Assembly: GCA_022820835.1 (NCBI GenBank)
Contig: JAJEET010000155.1
Location: 1 to 35,976 of the forward strand
Direction: 5' to 3'
Length of the DNA: 35,976 nt
From: Candidatus Poribacteria bacterium
Lineage (GTDB): Bacteria > Poribacteria > WGA-4E > WGA-3G
Part shown: positions 8,020-15,185 of the stretch, one piece after another
How positions within the stretch are numbered: position 1 is the first letter of the stretch
How the letters are laid out: each line of letters begins with the position of its first letter
Made by a program: the position numbers and the translations under genes
The notes under the pieces: model-generated
What the model was told of the DNA's origin: nothing
Databases searched by the model: none
The model's input: the letters and a program-made list of their open reading frames with translations, nothing else

Positions 8020-9906
8020 GTGATAGACCTTCGGAACGTGCTAAGCACTTCAGCGAATGTTCCAGTACAAGCACATTGGGAGCCGATCGAGAACACAGCG
8101 AACAACTTGCATTGGGCAACAGAGGAAAAGTTTAACCGTAACAAAGCACAATGGTCAGAACCGGTGGATATGACGTGGGAACAGTGGCTGAAGTTGTTCA
8201 ACCCCGGACCGGTGCAGCCATTGAAACACTATAACACAGCGGATTTTCAAGTTTTTCTTCCACCGTCAATCGTCAATGTCGGGGATGTCTGGAACTTGGA
8301 TCCGGATCGGATTCTCCCGTTTCTGCGTCAGTTTCACCCCGGTGCAACAATGAATCTCAGACATGGTCAGAACGGCGCGAAAGCGTGCTTACGGGCAATT
8401 TCGCCTGAATATGCTGACATCGTGTTCCGAATCCATGCGCGGTTCATACTGGACGACTCCATCGGTGCCTACTTTAGACCGGCACAATTTGCTGGACATC
8501 TGACTATTAATCGCAACAGCGGAACGATTTATCAATGGACGCTATCGCTTCCGCCCCGCAACAGCAATGTAGATATCGGTGCTTTTAGAACTGCCGATAT
8601 AGCGTTTGTGCCTCGCATGGAACTTTGCAGTTTATCGGAGACGCAGCCAAAATCGATTGCTTGGGAAGCAGCCATCACTGCAGAAGAAGCTGGACAGAAG
8701 TTTCAAAACGCACTCTACAAGTTCACTGAAATTGCGTGGACCCCGATTGAAGATGCGGTTGAACGCGCGAAAGCACTGAATCGACCGATTCATGCGGTGC
8801 TTTTGTTCGGTGTACTTGACGATGAATCGTGCTGAGGGTCGGGCAAAGTTTTGAGAGCGGGTCCGCTCTCCTCGCCGAAAATTATCGATCTGCTCAACAC
8901 GCATTTTGTGAACGTCTGGGTCTTGCTCAGGGATGTGCCTGAGCTACAGGCAGGTGCCAAAGGTGCAGATGCAGCCGCCTTGGCAACGAAACTCCGACAA
9001 CATTACACCGATTCTGTAGACATTCTGACACTTACTCCCGACTTGGAAGTGCTTGGACATCTGCACAATATGCGTCTGTTTCATCCGTATTATCTGCCTC
9101 GCAGTGAACGGATACCTCGATATTTAGAGATGCTAAAGTCGTCTGCTGGTTTGGAAGTTGCGGCACAAAAGCCACGCGAAAATTTCAACGAGGCAACCCT
9201 CGAAAAATCTATTGCCGATTTGGAAGCGAAACTTCAGCAATATCCAGATGATGAAAATTTTTTCTATATCTACCGCATACTTATTCGTCTCTATATTGAA
9301 AGTGGACGAGAAAAGGATATAGATCAGCTTATTGACCGTTTCAAAATTTTCAACGCTAAAACCCTTCTTGCCGGGATTCATGAAGAATTAGGCAACACCG
9401 AACGCGCAATGAAATATCGCAGAAAGGTTACGCCGCCGCTGGAGTTGCTTGGAAAATCTGTTCCCAATTTTTCCGCGACCGATCTGGAGGGAGAACCGAT
9501 CTCGCTGCAGGCGTATCACGAAAAAGTCGTGTTACTCGATTTCTGGGCAGTCTGGAACAGTTTCTGTGTCGGAGATATACTGAATCTCAAGAAGATTTAC
9601 GATACTTATAAAGACGAAGGATTTGAGGTCATCGGTGTCAGTCTCGACACTGACGAAGCGAAACTGCGTAACTTTCTTAAAGAAAATCAGATCCCTTGGC
9701 GGCAGATTTTCAGTGGGCAAGAACGCCAGTGTCCGCTTGTGCAACAGTCCGACGTTCGTTCTATTCCAACGCGGTGGCTTATTGACAGGGATGGCAAATT
9801 GATCGCTCACGAAGCCAGACACAAGCTGATCTCCCGCGAAGGCAGAGAGCCAGATTTAGAGCAGTTAGTCGCAGCAGCAATGGCGGATGAATCTAAGAAT
9901 CAATAG
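8020..9906 (+). CDS. selenoprotein N-like protein fused to TlpA-like domain (Sec at 8833-8835)
   Basis: One reading frame of about 628 aa if TGA 8833-8835 is read as selenocysteine (residue 272). Upstream and downstream parts are in the same frame with no other stop. Around the TGA the protein reads ESC-U-GSGK, closely matching the SCUGSG centre of selenoprotein N, and the flanks (AVLLFGVLDDESC; SSPKIIDLLNTHFVNVWVLL) match the same family. After the SelN domain (to about residue 385) come a short helical region and a TlpA-type domain (about 465-625). Its CxxC is WNSFC: the first Cys is replaced by Asn513, leaving only Cys516. A SECIS-like hairpin follows the TGA. GTG 8020 is chosen because AGGAG lies 8 bases before it; GTG 8011 is the alternative. 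No signal peptide is seen. It lies 38 bases after the M56 fusion, so it is co-transcribed. Confidence 0.85.
8853..8870 (+). promoter_or_regulatory. bacterial SECIS-like hairpin
   Basis: GAGAGCG (8853-8859), loop GGTC (8860-8863), CGCTCTC (8864-8870): a perfect 7-bp stem. The stem starts 17 bases and the loop 24 bases after the TGA, inside the range of bacterial SECIS elements. The loop resembles the GGUC part of the E. coli fdhF SECIS loop bound by SelB. A lower stem TCGG (8839-8842) with CCGA (8875-8878) is possible. Confidence 0.75.
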
Positions 9907-9922
9907 CGATGTTCTACGGAAA

Positions 9923-9945
9923 AGGCGCGGTTCAAAACCGCGCCT
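9923..9945. repeat. GC-rich palindrome after SelN gene
   Basis: AGGCGCGGTT, loop CAA, AACCGCGCCT: perfect 10-bp stem 17 bases after the stop codon. There is no strong T run, so it may be a REP-like element, an mRNA-stabilising hairpin or a weak terminator. Confidence 0.6.
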
Positions 9946-10028
9946 ACATATTTATAGCATAAAGAGTGGATTTGCATTCCGAGTTGTGTTATCATAAAAG
10001 CACAAACATTCTAAACTGAGGTGATAAA

Positions 10029-10847
10029 TTGAAACTCGGTGTATCTACTTATTCCTATTGGCATTTCAAACCTGAGCGTGTTCCGATTGAACACGTCATT
10101 GAAGAAGCCGCGCGGCTCGAACTCGACGGCGTTGAAATCTTACATCAACAGATGGCATCTGAAGCCAATCCATATCTTCAGAAACTGAAACGGCTCGCTT
10201 TCATCAACGGAATTGATCTCTACGCGCTCTCCATCCATCAAGGCTTCGTTTCGCCGGAAGCGGCGACGCGACAGAAAAACATCAATCACACCATCCACTG
10301 TATCCGGTTAGCACACGAACTCGGTATCCCGTCAATCCGTCTCAACTCAGGACGATGGGGAACTGTACCCTCCTTCACCGAATTGATGGAATCCGAAGGA
10401 CAAGAACCGACGCTCCCCGGACACACAGAAGACGAGGCGTTTGAATGGGTTATCGCATCCATCGAAAAATGCCTCCCTGATGCCGAAAAATACGGTGTCG
10501 TTCTCGGACTCGAAAACCATTGGGGACTGACTTGCACGCCGGAAGGTGTCAACCGTATCGTCTCCGCCATCGACTCGGAGTGGTTGAAGGTAACAATGGA
10601 CTGCGGGAATTTCCTCTCGGATCCATATCAAAAACTGGCACAAATTGCAGACGAAGCGGTACTCGTCCACGCCAAAACCTATTACGGTGAAGGCGAATGG
10701 TATACGTTGGATCTGGATTACGCGAAAATCGGTGAGATTCTGAAGAGTGTCGGATTCCAAGGATACGTATCCATCGAATTTGAGGGGAAGGCGGATGCAC
10801 ACGTCGGCGTACCACAAAGCGTAGAAATGCTCCGCAATGCCTTGTAG
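10029..10847 (+). CDS. xylose isomerase-like TIM barrel sugar epimerase/isomerase
   Basis: 272-aa protein of the AP-endonuclease-2/sugar phosphate isomerase-epimerase superfamily. It begins with the usual first strand (KLGVSTYSYWHFK) and shows LDGVEILHQ, PSIRLNSGRWG, VVLGLENHWGLT, VTMDCGNF, VLVHAKTYYG and GYVSIEFEGK, which supply Glu/Asp/His/Glu metal ligands at the strand ends. Such enzymes interconvert ketoses or act on inositol derivatives; the substrate cannot be told. Start is TTG 10029 after GAGGTG. It is convergent with a Gfo/Idh/MocA dehydrogenase only 18 bases away; these two families often work together in sugar and inositol catabolism. Confidence 0.8.
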   Translation: MKLGVSTYSYWHFKPERVPIEHVIEEAARLELDGVEILHQQMASEANPYLQKLKRLAFINGIDLYALSIHQGFVSPEAATRQKNINHTIHCIRLAHELGIPSIRLNSGRWGTVPSFTELMESEGQEPTLPGHTEDEAFEWVIASIEKCLPDAEKYGVVLGLENHWGLTCTPEGVNRIVSAIDSEWLKVTMDCGNFLSDPYQKLAQIADEAVLVHAKTYYGEGEWYTLDLDYAKIGEILKSVGFQGYVSIEFEGKADAHVGVPQSVEMLRNAL

Positions 10848-10865
10848 GGGCGAGGTCACATCGCC

Positions 10866-11966
10866 CTAAGCATCTTCCCATGGTGCCACGTCGCCAACAG
10901 GCGGTGGTGCAAGAAAACGGCTCACAACATCAACGGGTCGCCGCGTGTCCGACGATTCGATGACGCGTTCGCATATCTCTATGACGTGCCGTGCCTGCGC
11001 GCCATTACACCTCGGATGCCTGTCTGACCGAATCGCATCTGCGAAATCTGCGACCCCTTTACCCCAATCCAATCCGGTAAAGGCTTTCGGTGGCGAGTCT
11101 TCATCTTGCCAGCCGCCTTGCGGTGTGAATTTCTTGATGCCGCGTCCATCATCGTGTGCCTGAAGAGAAAATCCGCCTGCTGTGCCGTGGATTTCGTAAG
11201 GCGGAATCTGTGAAGTAACCGTAAAACTGTGATAAATGAACCCGTGTGCTCCATTCTCGAATTCAAGCACGGCGAACCCGTGATCCTTCTCATTCACTTC
11301 AAATTCAGTGCCTTGCCGCGGACCTTGGGTTAGCGTCCGTTTCGGTACAGCGACCCGTGCGAACCCGTGAACCGTTTTGACCGGTGCAATCATAGTCGTC
11401 ATTGCTGTTAGTGGATAAGGTGCGACATCTCGGAACGGACCGGCATGCATCAAGAACGCGTCCGCACTCGGATGCCAATGTTCTAACGGCCCCCCGAAGT
11501 TTCCAACAGCGGAGATGACATCGCCGATCTCACCGTCGCGAATCCGTTGCCAGACGTTCTGCTGAACATAACCGAGGATCGCCGACGGCGCGCACGCCAG
11601 TTTTAGACCCATCGTTTCCGCTGTCTCTACGAGTTCGTTCGCCTCGTCAGTACGGATAGAGATAGGCTTTTCAGAGTAGACGTGTTTCCCTGCCTTCAGT
11701 GCTGCCAACGAAATCGGGTAATGCGAAATATGAAGCGTCAAATTCACAATCGCTTCTACATTTGGATCGTTCAGCACTTCTTCCAGCGATTTGTAAACAT
11801 GTCCACCGTTCCGTTCAGCCAATGCGGATGCACGCGCTTCATCTTGGTCGTAGAAACCGACCAAGTCAATGAGATGCGGGTATGCTTGGCAACGCGGTTG
11901 ATAGCCACCCGCAGAAATCATGCCGCATCCGACAATCACTGTACGAACTGGGGTTGTATTAGGCAT
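10866..11966 (-). CDS. Gfo/Idh/MocA-family NAD(P)-dependent oxidoreductase
   Basis: 366 aa. The N-terminal Rossmann fold has VIVGCGMISAGGY and a typical EKP catalytic motif (YSEKPISI). The C-terminal alpha/beta domain follows (ENGAHGFIYHSFTVT). The family oxidises or reduces sugars, inositols and related polyols using NAD(P). ATG 11966 is preceded by AAGGAG. Its promoter on the minus strand is at 12017-12045, divergent from the EF-Tu-like gene. The TIM barrel gene at 10029-10847 converges on it and may share a pathway. Confidence 0.85.
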   Translation of the reverse strand: MPNTTPVRTVIVGCGMISAGGYQPRCQAYPHLIDLVGFYDQDEARASALAERNGGHVYKSLEEVLNDPNVEAIVNLTLHISHYPISLAALKAGKHVYSEKPISIRTDEANELVETAETMGLKLACAPSAILGYVQQNVWQRIRDGEIGDVISAVGNFGGPLEHWHPSADAFLMHAGPFRDVAPYPLTAMTTMIAPVKTVHGFARVAVPKRTLTQGPRQGTEFEVNEKDHGFAVLEFENGAHGFIYHSFTVTSQIPPYEIHGTAGGFSLQAHDDGRGIKKFTPQGGWQDEDSPPKAFTGLDWGKGVADFADAIRSDRHPRCNGAQARHVIEICERVIESSDTRRPVDVVSRFLAPPPVGDVAPWEDA

Positions 11967-12016
11967 TCAGTGTACTCCTTGTGATGTATTATTTTCTCAC
12001 GAGTTATGAGATTTAA

Positions 12017-12045
12017 AGTCTATCAGATTCGTGAATTGCTTGCAA
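12017..12045 (-). promoter_or_regulatory. promoter of dehydrogenase gene
   Basis: On the minus strand: TTGCAA (12045-12040), 17 bases, TAGACT (12022-12017). It is 51 bases upstream of the start codon at 11966. Confidence 0.5.
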
Positions 12046-12074
12046 GCCTATATTATTTTTAACAAATCAGAACG

Positions 12075-12103
12075 TTGCCTAATTCCCGACTTTCTGATAT
12101 AAT
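12075..12103 (+). promoter_or_regulatory. promoter of EF-Tu-like gene
   Basis: TTGCCT (12075-12080), 17 bases, TATAAT (12098-12103). The -10 box is inside a palindrome (12092-12112). Confidence 0.6.
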
Positions 12104-12112
12104 ATATCAGAA
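12092..12112. promoter_or_regulatory. palindromic operator candidate
   Basis: TTCTGATAT-AAT-ATATCAGAA: perfect 9-base arms around AAT, centred on the -10 box of the promoter. A half copy ATCAGAA lies at 12066-12072. This suggests repression or control of the EF-Tu-like gene by an unknown regulator. Confidence 0.5.
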
Positions 12113-12153
12113 CTTGCAATACACAGATTATACCGTATCAGGAGACAAAAAAG

Positions 12154-13314
12154 ATGACAGAGAAAAAACAAAACACGCATCGCCGACTGCCGATTTGCAC
12201 CCTCGGTGCCGATGGACACGGCAAAACGACATTGAGCGCAGCTATAGCGAAAGTCGTCGCGAGAATCGGGGCAATTCACACGGATGACGATGGCGATTTT
12301 CAAGCACAACACCTCATTCATCATCCAATCCGAGAAGGCGTTGGCATCACCTACCGCTCAATCGCTTATGAAACCAGCGGCAAACTCTATACACACATCG
12401 ACTGCGAAACACACCTTGATGTTATCAAAATGCTCATCAGCGGTTCTCCTGCAATTCAAGGCGCGATTTGGGTCGTGAATGCTGTCGAGGGTGTCACACC
12501 GGATTCGCAGGCGCACCTCCGCCTCGCACACCAGATGCACCTCCCGACAGTCCTCCCCTTTCTGAATACAGGCGGCATTTCAAGAGAGGATGAACTGTTA
12601 GACATCTGCGGACAGGAGATGCGAGAATTACTCGACGCGTATGGGTGGGAAGAAGAGAACACACCGATAACTGTCGGTGATGCGCTTAAGGCGTTGGAAT
12701 ACAGGGGCAACAGCATCACCTTCGCAGAATGGCAACCGATCGTTGATCTGGTCTTCACCATGAACCGTACAATGCCGGCACCTATAGACACAGAAAACTT
12801 ACCGGTCATTATGCCGATTCATGAAATCGTCGAAGAAACGAAAGATCGGGTGTCCGTCCGTGGCGAGGTCGTCCAAGGTCATCTCGCTGTCGGTCAAGCG
12901 GTAGATATTGTCGGTAAAGGCGACAGGATCAAGACGCGCGTTCTCAGTACAAAGGGGGATGAAGTGTGTGTTGAGTCTGAACCCGATTGGTTATCTGTTG
13001 GACAGGTACTTTGTCCGCCGAAAACAATCAAAGCACATTCCGAATTTACAGCACTTGTCTATCTACTGACGCAAGAGGAGAGTGGTACACATATCCCGCT
13101 GATTGAGAACGATAGACCGGACATCCGTCTTTGGAGTGTTGATATACCAGCACACCTAAAACTCCCGGAAGGGCTTTCCCTGATTACATCCGGAGGTTAT
13201 GCGCATGTGACCATTACACTCGACCTCCCCTTAGTGATGGAGGCAGGTACCCGATTTGAGTTGAAAAAGATGGGAGTGCGAATCGGGTTCGGGGTCGTGA
13301 CTGGCGTGGAATGA
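12154..13314 (+). CDS. degenerate EF-Tu paralogue
   Basis: 386 aa, close to EF-Tu length, and alignable by eye over all three domains. G1 is GADGHGKT (18-25), equivalent to GHVDHGKT. Switch I keeps GIT. The DCPGH motif is DCETH (83-87), so Pro-Gly is lost but the catalytic His is kept. The guanine-specificity motif NKxD is NTGG (138-141), losing Lys and Asp. Domain 1 ends with the EF-Tu-like ITVGDALKALE. Domain 2 is shortened. Domain 3 keeps PPKTIKAHSEFTALVYLLTQEESGTHIP and LPEGL. True EF-Tu delivers aminoacyl-tRNA with GTP hydrolysis; this protein probably binds nucleotide differently or not at all. It stands alone with its own promoter and palindrome; good ribosome binding site (AGGAG). It is too short, with no winged-helix tail, to be SelB. 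Confidence 0.85.
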   Translation: MTEKKQNTHRRLPICTLGADGHGKTTLSAAIAKVVARIGAIHTDDDGDFQAQHLIHHPIREGVGITYRSIAYETSGKLYTHIDCETHLDVIKMLISGSPAIQGAIWVVNAVEGVTPDSQAHLRLAHQMHLPTVLPFLNTGGISREDELLDICGQEMRELLDAYGWEEENTPITVGDALKALEYRGNSITFAEWQPIVDLVFTMNRTMPAPIDTENLPVIMPIHEIVEETKDRVSVRGEVVQGHLAVGQAVDIVGKGDRIKTRVLSTKGDEVCVESEPDWLSVGQVLCPPKTIKAHSEFTALVYLLTQEESGTHIPLIENDRPDIRLWSVDIPAHLKLPEGLSLITSGGYAHVTITLDLPLVMEAGTRFELKKMGVRIGFGVVTGVE

Positions 13315-13335
13315 ATTGAAGCGAACCCCCTAAAT

Positions 13336-13351
13336 CCCCCTTATCAGGGGG
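13336..13351. repeat. C/G palindrome repeat
   Basis: CCCCC-TTATCA-GGGGG inside a CCCCCTAAATCCCCCTTAT context between convergent genes. This sequence type recurs widely as an intergenic repeat in bacterial genomes. Confidence 0.5.
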
Positions 13352-13361
13352 ACTCGCAGAT

Positions 13362-14066
13362 TTATCCTGCAGCAATCGCCTCTTGTAGTGCGAGATCGCC
13401 GGTATACAAAGCGCGTCCTATAATCGCACCACTGGCACCGATCTGCTTCAGATTGGCTACGTCAGAGAGGGATGTCACACCACCCGAAGCAATCACATCC
13501 GCTGAGACTGCATCAATAATCGCAGCCGTTCCGTCAACGTTCGGTCCTTTGAGCATACCGTCGCTTTTAATATCAGTATAGATAAGCGTCTGCACGTCTG
13601 TCAACTCTTGTGCGAATTCGACGGCAGATTTCTGAGACACCTCCAACCAACCGTCCGTCGCGACCCTTCCGTCCCGCGCATCGATACCGACAGCGATGTG
13701 CTCGCCATACTTCGCACACGCCTGCTTCACCAAATCCGGCTGTTTGAGAGCAACTGTCCCTAAAATAGCACGGTCTACGCCTAACGCTAAAACCGATTCC
13801 AGTCGTTCCATACTTCGGATACCGCCACCCAGCTGAACAGGTATATCCAGCGCGGCGGCAATCTCGCCCACGATATGAAGGTTCGCCGACTCACCTTGAA
13901 ACGCGCCGTCTAAGTCCACGAGGTGTAAGTATTCCGCACCTTCGGCTTGCCATCGGCGCGCCATCTCTATAGGCGCGTCCGAGAAAACCGTCTCCTGCGT
14001 CGCGATACCCTGCACCAAATTTACACATTTTCCGTCACGAAGATCAATTGCCGGTAATATTTTCAT
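13362..14066 (-). CDS. hisA: phosphoribosylformimino-5-aminoimidazole carboxamide ribotide isomerase
   Basis: 234-aa TIM barrel enzyme of histidine biosynthesis. It opens ProFAR to PRFAR (step 4). It begins MKILPAIDLRDGKCV with the catalytic Asp at residue 8, has the phosphate-binding VQLGGGIRS and the second catalytic region LIYTDIKSDGMLKGPN, and ends with VIASGGVTS and a last GAIIGRALY loop, all standard for HisA. ATG 14066 is chosen over the upstream in-frame start at 14141 because MKILPAIDL is the usual N-terminus. No other his gene is nearby. It lies about 110 bases after an ABC permease gene on the same strand, probably only a positional neighbour. Confidence 0.93.
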   Translation of the reverse strand: MKILPAIDLRDGKCVNLVQGIATQETVFSDAPIEMARRWQAEGAEYLHLVDLDGAFQGESANLHIVGEIAAALDIPVQLGGGIRSMERLESVLALGVDRAILGTVALKQPDLVKQACAKYGEHIAVGIDARDGRVATDGWLEVSQKSAVEFAQELTDVQTLIYTDIKSDGMLKGPNVDGTAAIIDAVSADVIASGGVTSLSDVANLKQIGASGAIIGRALYTGDLALQEAIAAG

Positions 14067-14177
14067 TATTTTTAATTTTCCTTGCGGTTCGTTTAGGCGG
14101 GTTGTGGACTGAAGGGTCCGCTCCGTATACCCGCGCTCCATTACGTTACGCGCTACGCGCCATAGTTTATATTTTTT

Positions 14178-15077
14178 TTATTCTTCTCGGAAAATACCGA
14201 GTAATTTCAACTGTACGATTGAGACAATAGCAATAATGAAAAACAGCACCCAACCGATTGTCGCCGCATAGCCGAGACGCATGAACTGGAAACCGTTTTT
14301 ATAGAGATACATCACGATCGTCGAACCCGCATCCGCAGGTTCACCCCCATTTGTTAAAATGAATGGCAGATCAAAAAGTTGGAGCGAACCTATCATCGAC
14401 ACAACGAAAACAAAGGCGATCACTGGACGCAGTGATGGGAGTGTTACATGGATAAATGCCTGCCACCAATTCGCGCCATCAACCGCTGCCGCCTCATACA
14501 ACTCCTGTCGGATGCCTTGTAGACCCGCCAAAAAATAGATCATATTAAACCCTGCCCACTGCCAAACACCAGTCAAGATCACCGCGGGCATCACATATTT
14601 CTCCTCGTTCAGCCAACCGATCTCCTTGCCGAAGAGAACAAATTCTTGGTTGACCAAGCCGGCACGTTGGTCATAGACGAGATTGAAGATAATCGCAACG
14701 AAGACACCGGCAACGAGCACCGGTGCAAAAAAGGCGAGTCTCAGGACATTTTTGCCTTTGACGAACTTGGAGTTGAGCAAAATCGCAAGGAGTAGGGCAA
14801 TCGGCAATTGAAGTGTGAGCGTGCCTATGGCGAAATATGCCGTATTCCGGAGCGATTTCCAAAAGATCGGATCGCGGAATAGGTCTGTGAAGTTACCGAG
14901 ACCGACGAATATCCGACTTTGGAACCCGCGCATCTCATACAGACTCATCACGAGAGACGAAATGAGTGGATACCCCATAAAAACGACGAAGAGCAGGTAA
15001 AACGGCGCAATAAAGAGATAAGGCGCGATTTTCTGTTGTCGGTTCCAAAACGGGTTCGTTGTTCGTTTGCTTCTCAT
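14178..15077 (-). CDS. carbohydrate ABC transporter permease (MalF/UgpA type)
   Basis: 299 aa, six predicted membrane segments beginning at about residue 17 (LFIAPFYLLFVVFMGYPLISSLVMSLY). The cytoplasmic EAA loop that docks with the ATPase is EAAAVDGANWWQAFIHVTLPSLRP. It belongs to the binding-protein-dependent sugar permeases. The solute-binding protein gene lies just upstream (108-base gap). A second permease of MalG/UgpE type and an ATPase are not present in the window. The permease must pair with products encoded elsewhere or the system is incomplete. Confidence 0.88.
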   Translation of the reverse strand: MRSKRTTNPFWNRQQKIAPYLFIAPFYLLFVVFMGYPLISSLVMSLYEMRGFQSRIFVGLGNFTDLFRDPIFWKSLRNTAYFAIGTLTLQLPIALLLAILLNSKFVKGKNVLRLAFFAPVLVAGVFVAIIFNLVYDQRAGLVNQEFVLFGKEIGWLNEEKYVMPAVILTGVWQWAGFNMIYFLAGLQGIRQELYEAAAVDGANWWQAFIHVTLPSLRPVIAFVFVVSMIGSLQLFDLPFILTNGGEPADAGSTIVMYLYKNGFQFMRLGYAATIGWVLFFIIAIVSIVQLKLLGIFREE

Positions 15078-15185
15078 ATTTTTCTAATTATTCGGCTCTT
15101 GTGTATCCACATTGGTTTTTGTTAGACCCAGTTCGTAGTAGGGAAACCATTCATTGCCTGTCAAGAATCAGTGCCGTTTGAGAAA

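Noticed and set aside
8833..8835. TGA as an ordinary stop ending a 271-codon gene
   Set aside because: The same frame stays open for more than 350 further codons, the flanking residues fit one SelN domain, and a SECIS-like hairpin follows.
12154..13314. SelB as the identity of the EF-Tu-like gene, given the nearby selenoprotein
   Set aside because: It is too short, has no C-terminal winged-helix repeats, and matches EF-Tu domain 3.
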